Below are positions 6,025 to 10,651 of a stretch of 10,651 bases of DNA, in pieces. The notes under the pieces are model-generated. The model saw only the letters and a program-made list of their open reading frames with translations, was not told the DNA's origin and did not search any database. The stretch comes from an uncultured Chlorobiales bacterium. GTDB taxonomy: Bacteria; Bacteroidota; Chlorobiia; Chlorobiales; Thermochlorobacteraceae. Numbering within the stretch: the stretch's first letter is position 1; each line of letters begins with the position of its first letter. Position numbers and translations under genes: made by a program. Where the stretch lies: positions 1 to 10,651 of the forward strand of contig CALGMC010000280.1 of NCBI GenBank assembly GCA_937959145.1, written 5' to 3'.

Positions 6025-6756
6025 TCAATTTTTTAATTCAACATAAACCGTGCGATGTGGCACAAGTCGCAACGCTTCAAGTGCGTCGATGCTCGTTTTG
6101 CCGCTGTAACTGACGCTTTTCAGCCGACCTTTTTCATACTCCAACACGCCCATGCCGCTTGCCGTGTGAACCTCTACTTTGCCTGTTTTTTTGTGAAAAA
6201 CCATTGACGACATAGCGCGCGTGAGCGATTCTACTTTTCCGGTTTCAAAGGTTTTTTGCTCCCTGTTAGATGAAAGGGCGTTGAATCCGCTTTGCCCCGC
6301 CAAATCACCGACTGCTCTTGGCACCGGTTGAGCGGGAACTTGAACTGGACTGGCAACTTTTGCGCCAGATTGCGGATGCGGCAGATTCAGATAATCGCAT
6401 ATGGCTTGAACGAGTTGCTGATAGGTGAATGGTTTGGTGAGGTAACCGCCCGCGCCGAGCGCAAGGGCTTGCGAAATGACGCTTTTATCGCTTACACTGC
6501 TACACACGAGCACAATCGGCAACATGAGTCCTTCGCGCTCCGCTTTTTGAAGCAATCCAATCCCTGTAACGCCCGGCATTAAGAGGTCGAGCAGAACTAA
6601 ATCATACTGCTTTGTTTTCAGGAGTTCAAACGCCTCGCCGCCGCTTGTAGCAGTATCAACGCCGATGGGCAAACGTGAGAGTGCAACTTTGTAAAAATTG
6701 AGGTTCGCAATTTCGTCGTCGACCGCGAGTAGGTGATATGTTGGTGTCTCGGTCAT
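6025..6756 (-). CDS. Response regulator with C-terminal DUF4388/PATAN-like domain (copy 1)
   Basis: Two-component receiver protein of 243 residues. The REC domain (about 6-125) has the acidic pair Asp13/Asp14 (AVDDE), phospho-acceptor Asp57 in LVLLDLLMPG, Ser86/Ser87 at the switch position and Lys108 in TKPF, so it should be phosphorylatable. A Pro/Ala/Gln-rich linker (about 128-170) leads to a C-terminal segment (about 175-243) with KKTGKVEV and GMGVLEYEKGRLKSVSYSGKTSIDALEAL, resembling the DUF4388/PATAN fold of PatA-like regulators; there is no DNA-binding helix-turn-helix. Output is probably by protein interaction. The C-terminus closely parallels that of the next upstream regulator. No histidine kinase is adjacent. 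The ATG at 6754-6756 lacks a clear Shine-Dalgarno. Confidence 0.88.
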   Translation of the reverse strand: MTETPTYHLLAVDDEIANLNFYKVALSRLPIGVDTATSGGEAFELLKTKQYDLVLLDLLMPGVTGIGLLQKAEREGLMLPIVLVCSSVSDKSVISQALALGAGGYLTKPFTYQQLVQAICDYLNLPHPQSGAKVASPVQVPAQPVPRAVGDLAGQSGFNALSSNREQKTFETGKVESLTRAMSSMVFHKKTGKVEVHTASGMGVLEYEKGRLKSVSYSGKTSIDALEALRLVPHRTVYVELKN

Positions 6757-6812
6757 GCTGGGCTTGGCTTTACTTCTTTACTACCTTGAAAGTTAATGCT
6801 TTTTGCTTAAAC

Positions 6813-6847
6813 GGCTAATTCTATTTAGCCAACCCTATTTAGCCAAC
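6813..6847. repeat. Tandem 13-bp repeat and small hairpin at the end of response regulator copy 2
   Basis: CTATTTAGCCAAC occurs at 6821-6833 and 6835-6847 (period 14). The second copy contains the final codons and stop of the upstream regulator (stop at 6839-6841), so the first copy is a duplicated gene end. GGCTAA (6813-6818) can pair with TTAGCC (6825-6830) around a 6-base loop. On the minus strand there is no strong T-run after it, so it is at best a weak terminator. Confidence 0.45.
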
Positions 6848-7471
6848 TAATTGAACCGTTACTGAACGGTGTGGAAGCGTGCGAAGTGCTTCAATTGCAA
6901 ACACTCCACTCAATCCTTTGAATCGTGCCGCCGTTAATTTTCCTGATGTGTATTCGAGAACCCCGATGCCATCGTGGGTTTCAACCAAAATTTGCCCTGT
7001 TCGTCGTCCAGAGGTTACTTCTGCCATTGCTTTGGTGAGCGTAAGAGGCTTATTGCTTAGAGACAAAGATATGTTTTCAGGTATACTTTTTCTCCTTGTT
7101 GAAAGTGCAAGACAATCTGAAATGCTGTTGAGGAGGTTCAATGGGGAAACGGGCTTAATGAGATAACTGCTTGCACCTAATTTCAAACATTCCATCACTT
7201 GATTTTCTGCGGAAAGCGCGCTATAGACAATCGTTATAGGCAATGTTATTTTTTCTCTGTTGATTTCTTTCAAGATTTCGATTCCGCTCGCGTTTGGTAA
7301 AATCATATCGAGAATCATCAAATCATACACGGCTGTCTTTACTTTTTGCAGGGCTTCTTTTCCATCTCGCGCAACATCGATGCTTAAAGAAAGTTGTGAA
7401 AGCGTGGCTTTGAAAAGTTGTTCGTCCGCAAAGTTGTCTTCAACAATTAAAATTCTAAATTCGCTTTCCAT
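6839..7471 (-). CDS. Response regulator with C-terminal DUF4388/PATAN-like domain (copy 2)
   Basis: Paralogue of the neighbouring regulator, 210 residues from the ATG at 7469-7471. REC domain: Glu11/Asp12 (IVEDN), phospho-acceptor Asp55 in LMILDMILPN, Ser84 and Lys106 in IKPV. The C-terminal domain (about 143-210) has RRTGQILVE, GIGVLEYTSGKLTAARFKG and ends LRTLPHRSVTVQLVG, matching the end of copy 1 (LRLVPHRTVYVELKN). The linker is shorter and not Pro-rich. An in-frame ATG at 7499-7501 would add 10 residues, and longer forms would overlap the divergent cdd gene; 7471 is preferred because the receiver domain starts there. Neither ATG has a good Shine-Dalgarno. It lies 82 bases upstream of copy 1, so the two probably share a transcript. 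Confidence 0.88.
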   Translation of the reverse strand: MESEFRILIVEDNFADEQLFKATLSQLSLSIDVARDGKEALQKVKTAVYDLMILDMILPNASGIEILKEINREKITLPITIVYSALSAENQVMECLKLGASSYLIKPVSPLNLLNSISDCLALSTRRKSIPENISLSLSNKPLTLTKAMAEVTSGRRTGQILVETHDGIGVLEYTSGKLTAARFKGLSGVFAIEALRTLPHRSVTVQLVG

Positions 7472-7556
7472 TGTTCTTGTTAAGGTTTTATTTGCTTGCA
7501 TCTGAAATGCAAATGATAGCCGCGTTAAAAAATTAGGACATATAAAATACACATTT
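7472..7556. promoter_or_regulatory. Divergent promoter region between response regulator copy 2 and cdd
   Basis: AT-rich 85-base spacer. TATAAAAT at 7541-7548 resembles a -10 box for cdd, placing the transcript start about at the TTG start codon, i.e. possibly a leaderless message; no good -35 box is visible. An inverted repeat TTGCAT-ctgaa-ATGCAA at 7496-7512 lies on the regulator side and could be an operator. Promoter assignments are tentative. Confidence 0.4.
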
Positions 7557-8063
7557 TTGAATGAACGCTTGAAACAATCACCTCGTCGCAAATCCAATCT
7601 TCTGCTTGAAGCCTTGCATGCCGCCGCCCAAGAGGCGATGTCGCAGGCGATTGCGCCTTATTCGCGCTTCCAAGTTGGTGCGGCGTTGAAGACGAAGAGC
7701 GGAATTATTTATCGCGGTCATAATATCGAGGTCTCATCGTATTCTCTGACGATGTGCGCCGAGCGTGTCGCGCTCTTCAAAGCATTGAGCGAAGGCGAGC
7801 GCGAATTTGACTCGATTTTAATTACGGCGAGTTCGGGCGACTTTTGTCCGCCGTGCGGCGCGTGCAGGCAGGTGCTGATGGATTTCGCGCCGTCGCTGAC
7901 GGTCTATCTTGCCGATAAAAATGGGCAGTTCAAATCTTACTCGATTGCTGACCTACTTCCTGAATCCTTTTCCAAAAAAAATCTTGACCATCTTACGCCA
8001 CATGATTGTGCAAAAACTTCGCGCAAAACCCACAAATCCAAAAGCACTCACCGGAAAAATTGA
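7557..8063 (+). CDS. cdd: Cytidine deaminase, with C-terminal extension
   Basis: Hydrolytically deaminates cytidine and deoxycytidine to uridine and deoxyuridine in pyrimidine salvage. Features of homotetrameric CDAs: APYSRFQVGAAL (33-44), zinc ligand and catalytic Glu in CAER (Cys67, Glu69), and PCGACRQ with zinc ligands Cys100 and Cys103. The usual family end, DLLPESF, is at about residue 138, but the frame continues to 168 with a basic Lys/Ser/Thr/His tail, longer than the typical 130-140. That tail is encoded where the thymidine kinase gene overlaps by 62 bp. There is no in-frame ATG before the conserved core; the start is TTG at 7557 (or TTG at 7569), and the ATG at 7561 is out of frame and hits a stop after three codons. 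No Shine-Dalgarno at usable spacing. Confidence 0.93.
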   Translation: MNERLKQSPRRKSNLLLEALHAAAQEAMSQAIAPYSRFQVGAALKTKSGIIYRGHNIEVSSYSLTMCAERVALFKALSEGEREFDSILITASSGDFCPPCGACRQVLMDFAPSLTVYLADKNGQFKSYSIADLLPESFSKKNLDHLTPHDCAKTSRKTHKSKSTHRKN

Positions 8064-8589
8064 AGTGATTGCGGGCTGTATGTTCAGCGGCAAATCCGAA
8101 GAGCTCATTCGCCGATTACGCCGCGCAAAAATTGCCCAACAAAAAGTTGCCATCTTCAAGCCCGTTATTGACGACCGATATAGCAAAGAGGAAATCGTTT
8201 CGCATAGCGCGCTGAAAATTGCTTCAAAGGTCGTTTCGCACTCGAGCGAAATTTTGGAGAAGTCGCATCATGCCGAAGTTGTTGGAATCGATGAAGCACA
8301 GTTTTTTGATAACGGCATCGTCGACGTTTGCGAAGCCTTAGCCAACAATGGCAAGCGCGTGATTGTTGCAGGCTTGGATTTGGATTATCGCGGCAAGCCG
8401 TTTGGCGCAATGCCGTTTCTTTTAGCCATTGCCGACGAAGTGCTCAAAACGCAAGCCGTGTGTATGAAGTCAGGCTTGCCCGCCACGCGCACTCAACGCC
8501 TCACCGAAAGCGACCAACTCGTGCTGATTGGACACACCAACATCTACGAAGCACGCCATCGCGCCTTTTTCGAACCCCCAAAAGATTGA
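8002..8589 (+). CDS. tdk: Thymidine kinase (type II) with degenerate zinc site
   Basis: Phosphorylates thymidine (and deoxyuridine) to the monophosphate using ATP, cytosolic salvage. 195 residues from the ATG at 8002. Walker A GCMFSGKS (25-32), DEAQFF (97-102) with the catalytic Glu98, GLDLDYRGKPFG (124-135), and the C-terminal nucleoside-binding lasso with PATRTQR and IYEAR. The structural zinc site normally built from two Cys-x-x-Cys pairs is mostly gone: VCMKSG keeps Cys154 but has Ser157, and the second pair reads ARHRAFFEP without cysteine. The start overlaps cdd by 62 bp in another frame; the 18 residues before IEVIAG resemble the lead-in of Bacillus-type enzymes. Pairing with cdd supports a pyrimidine-salvage operon. 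Confidence 0.94.
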   Translation: MIVQKLRAKPTNPKALTGKIEVIAGCMFSGKSEELIRRLRRAKIAQQKVAIFKPVIDDRYSKEEIVSHSALKIASKVVSHSSEILEKSHHAEVVGIDEAQFFDNGIVDVCEALANNGKRVIVAGLDLDYRGKPFGAMPFLLAIADEVLKTQAVCMKSGLPATRTQRLTESDQLVLIGHTNIYEARHRAFFEPPKD

Positions 8590-8710
8590 TGCCGAACTTC
8601 AGAATGTGGCTTCTCACGACAGTCTGCACAAAAGGTCTTGATAATCATTTTGAGCATTTGCTACGTTGAGGGATAACAAACGCTCAACTCATCAACAATC
8701 GTCTATCACT

Positions 8711-10651
8711 TTGCGGCGACTTGCGCTTCACATCGCGATAGTTTTCTTTTCGCTTGCTTCGGCTTCGGCGCAATCGCTCGATAGCAGTCGTGTTTCCGAT
8801 ACGCTCTCCGTTCAAAAAACATTGAGCGGCGAAACGGTCGTCAAACTTCGCACTACCTTTATCGATTCGCTCAAATTGCCCGACGAGTCGCTCTATCGCG
8901 GTACAGTCAAAATTTTCTTCGATAATCTTCAACTCGATTCCACACGATTTCGCATCGACCACCAAAACGGCATCATCTATTTGCGATACCTCTTTCTTGA
9001 CGAACAGCCACACACGATTGAAGTTCGATATCGAACCTTGCCGTTTCAGTTTAGGTCAGAATATGCGCGTCGCGAACTTATTGCGCCCGTAGATTCGCTT
9101 ACGCCCGATACGGCAACAAGCGTTGTGGTTACAAGCACGAAACGCTCGCAAGTCGACGATATTTTCGAAGGTACGAAACTGCGCAAATCGGGAAGCATTG
9201 TGCGCGGCGTAACGGTCGGCTCGAATCAAGACCTCAATGTCAATTCAGGCTTTCGCTTGCAACTTGAAGGCGAACTTGCCGATGGCGTCGAAGTTTCCGC
9301 CGCACTCACCGATGAAAACACACCGATTCAGCCCGAAGGCAATACGCAAACGATTCAAGAATTTGACCGCGTTTTCGTAGAAGTGCGCTCCAAAAATGCA
9401 ACAGCGACGCTCGGCGATTTCAACCTCGACCTCACGGAAACCGAATTTGCAAACCTTTCACGTCGCTTGCAGGGCGGCAAAGTCGAAGGACGCTACGACT
9501 TCGGCGTCGTGAATACCGAAGCCTTGCTCGGCTTTGCCGTTTCGCGCGGACGCTTCGCCATTAACAATTTCAACGGACTCGACGGCGTGCAAGGTCCCTA
9601 TCGCCTCACCTCGCCCGAAGGCAGAGCGTTTATTGTGGTGCTGGCTGGCTCAGAGCGCGTCTATGTCGATGGCGTCCTCCAAACACGCGGACAAAACAAC
9701 GACTACATCATTGAATACGGCACAGGCGAAATTTTCTTTCAGCCTCGACGGCTTATTACGGCACAAAGCCGCATCGTCGTCGACTTTCAATTCACCGAGC
9801 GCATTTTTCCGCGAAACTTTCTTGCTTCAAAAATCAAAACGGATTGGTTCGGCGGCAAACTCTCGCTTCGCACGTCTTATCTCTCCGAATCGGACGATGA
9901 AAACGCGCCGATTGATTTTAACCTCACCGAAGAACAGCGCAGGAAAATCGCTGATGCAGGCGCGAATCGGTTTTTAGCCAACGACACCTCTGCCTTTGTC
10001 GGCATAAACGACGCAGGCGTGCCGCGCGGCAGTTATGTGCGGGTTGATACGGTTGTCAATGGTCAACCAGTTCAGATTTTTCGCTTTGTAGGACAAGGCG
10101 TTGCGGGCGCAGTGTGGAGTCCGTCGTTTAGTTTGGTGAGCGACGGGCAAGGCAGTTATCGGCGTGTGTCGTTTGGCATTTTCGAGTTCGTCGGCGAAGG
10201 GCAAGGCAACTATGTGCCGTTCCGACTGCTTCCAATTCCGACCGCACAAAATGTGATTGACTTCGGCGTGAAAGCCTCACCTTTTGAATCGCTCTCGATT
10301 GACGCTGAAGGTGCCGTTTCCGATAACGATTTGAACAAACTCTCTACGCTTGATGACGAATTGCGACGCGGCACTGCCTATAAATTCGGCTTTCGATTCG
10401 CGCCGAAAACGCTCACGCTCTTCGGCAAGAACTATGGTCGGATCGAACTTAACGCTTCGCAACGCTTTACCGACCGCCAATTTGCCTTTATCGATAGAAC
10501 CTTGCCCGTTGAGTTCGAGCGCGATTTTAACTTGATTGACTTCGACGGTCGCCCGCTCTTTACGGTGCAAACTTCGGAACGGCTTCGCAACGCCTCGCTC
10601 TTTTACGCCCCAAATTCAGCCATAGAACTGCGCTATGGCTTCGGCGATGTA
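8711..10651 (+). CDS. Large secreted surface/outer-membrane protein of unknown function, 3' end cut by window edge
   Basis: Open for 647 codons without interruption to the window end. Starts with a good signal peptide (RRLALHIAIVFFSLASASA, cleavage before QS near residue 20). Beyond that are alternating polar/hydrophobic strands rich in Asp, Asn, Gly and aromatic residues. Landmarks: KSGSIVRGVTVGSNQD (about 159-174), FVEVRSKNATATLGDFNLDLT (about 222-242), GVQGPYRLTSPEG (about 293-305), VYVDGVLQTRG (about 317-327), then DYIIEYGTGEIFF and RIVVDFQFTER, and FEFVGEGQGNYVPFRLLP in the later part. This order resembles large uncharacterised proteins I associate with Chlorobi/Ignavibacteria relatives; I do not know a function. 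No ATG exists: an in-frame stop lies at 8651-8653, so the start is TTG at 8711 or TTG at 8666. It begins about 120 bases after tdk on the same strand. Confidence 0.82.
   Translation, partial: MRRLALHIAIVFFSLASASAQSLDSSRVSDTLSVQKTLSGETVVKLRTTFIDSLKLPDESLYRGTVKIFFDNLQLDSTRFRIDHQNGIIYLRYLFLDEQPHTIEVRYRTLPFQFRSEYARRELIAPVDSLTPDTATSVVVTSTKRSQVDDIFEGTKLRKSGSIVRGVTVGSNQDLNVNSGFRLQLEGELADGVEVSAALTDENTPIQPEGNTQTIQEFDRVFVEVRSKNATATLGDFNLDLTETEFANLSRRLQGGKVEGRYDFGVVNTEALLGFAVSRGRFAINNFNGLDGVQGPYRLTSPEGRAFIVVLAGSERVYVDGVLQTRGQNNDYIIEYGTGEIFFQPRRLITAQSRIVVDFQFTERIFPRNFLASKIKTDWFGGKLSLRTSYLSESDDENAPIDFNLTEEQRRKIADAGANRFLANDTSAFVGINDAGVPRGSYVRVDTVVNGQPVQIFRFVGQGVAGAVWSPSFSLVSDGQGSYRRVSFGIFEFVGEGQGNYVPFRLLPIPTAQNVIDFGVKASPFESLSIDAEGAVSDNDLNKLSTLDDELRRGTAYKFGFRFAPKTLTLFGKNYGRIELNASQRFTDRQFAFIDRTLPVEFERDFNLIDFDGRPLFTVQTSERLRNASLFYAPNSAIELRYGFGDV

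Noticed and set aside
7472..7597. Longer start for response regulator copy 2 overlapping cdd
   Set aside because: It would need a TTG at 7597 inside the divergent cdd gene, and the extra residues are not receiver-like.
8650..8688. Competing stems TTGAGC/GCTCAA and GTTGAG/CTCAAC between tdk and the surface protein gene
   Set aside because: Short 6-bp stems with long loops and no T-run; they could hide the TTG at 8666 but are close to chance expectation.
8684..9013. 109-codon minus-strand frame at the start of the large surface protein
   Set aside because: It opposes the signal peptide and early domain of the plus-strand gene; no recognisable motif or ribosome binding site.
9974..10570. Minus-strand open frames antisense to the large surface protein
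   Set aside because: They are shadows of an uninterrupted plus-strand frame with family-like motifs.

Overview
The window holds chromosomal housekeeping genes of a bacterium with mid-range GC. Several features suggest the Bacteroidota/Chlorobiota (FCB) group: a TATCTTTG element upstream of pfkA that fits the Bacteroidota -7 box TAnnTTTG, weak or absent Shine-Dalgarno sequences before many genes, TTG/GTG starts, two response regulators with a DUF4388/PATAN-like C-terminus, and a large secreted protein of a type I associate with Chlorobi/Ignavibacteria relatives. This placement is an inference from gene content and motifs; no search was run. I see no mobile element, CRISPR array, rRNA or tRNA.

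Layout. Bases 1-2003 (minus strand): greA, then a 72-residue protein of unknown function, then a separately promoted 6-phosphofructokinase gene running off the left edge. Bases 2004-2355 are a divergent regulatory region with an 11-bp terminator-like hairpin in the greA leader and a tandem 15-mer repeat. Bases 2356-4173 (plus): a cytosolic S9 prolyl-oligopeptidase-type peptidase whose stop lies 2 bp from that of a convergent gene. Bases 4176-7471 (minus): in transcription order, two paralogous response regulators, a structured leader, a DAHP synthase with an N-terminal regulatory domain, and a secreted L,D-transpeptidase overlapping the DAHP synthase gene by 10 bp. Bases 7557-8589 (plus): cytidine deaminase and thymidine kinase overlapping by 62 bp, a pyrimidine-salvage pair. 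From about 8711 to the right edge (plus): a large secreted protein, probably at the outer membrane, incomplete in the window.

How the genes fit together. cdd and tdk form an obvious functional unit (deoxycytidine to deoxyuridine, and phosphorylation of deoxythymidine/deoxyuridine). greA and pfkA are core transcription and glycolysis genes. The DAHP synthase commits carbon to aromatic amino acids. The two response regulators have no histidine kinase beside them. The most notable observations are the GraL-like terminator hairpin upstream of greA, the perfect dyad over the pfkA promoter, the mixed ATP/PPi signature of the phosphofructokinase, the loss of most zinc ligands in the thymidine kinase, the tandem response-regulator pair, and the large uncharacterised surface protein. 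I do not see a clear new multi-gene system.
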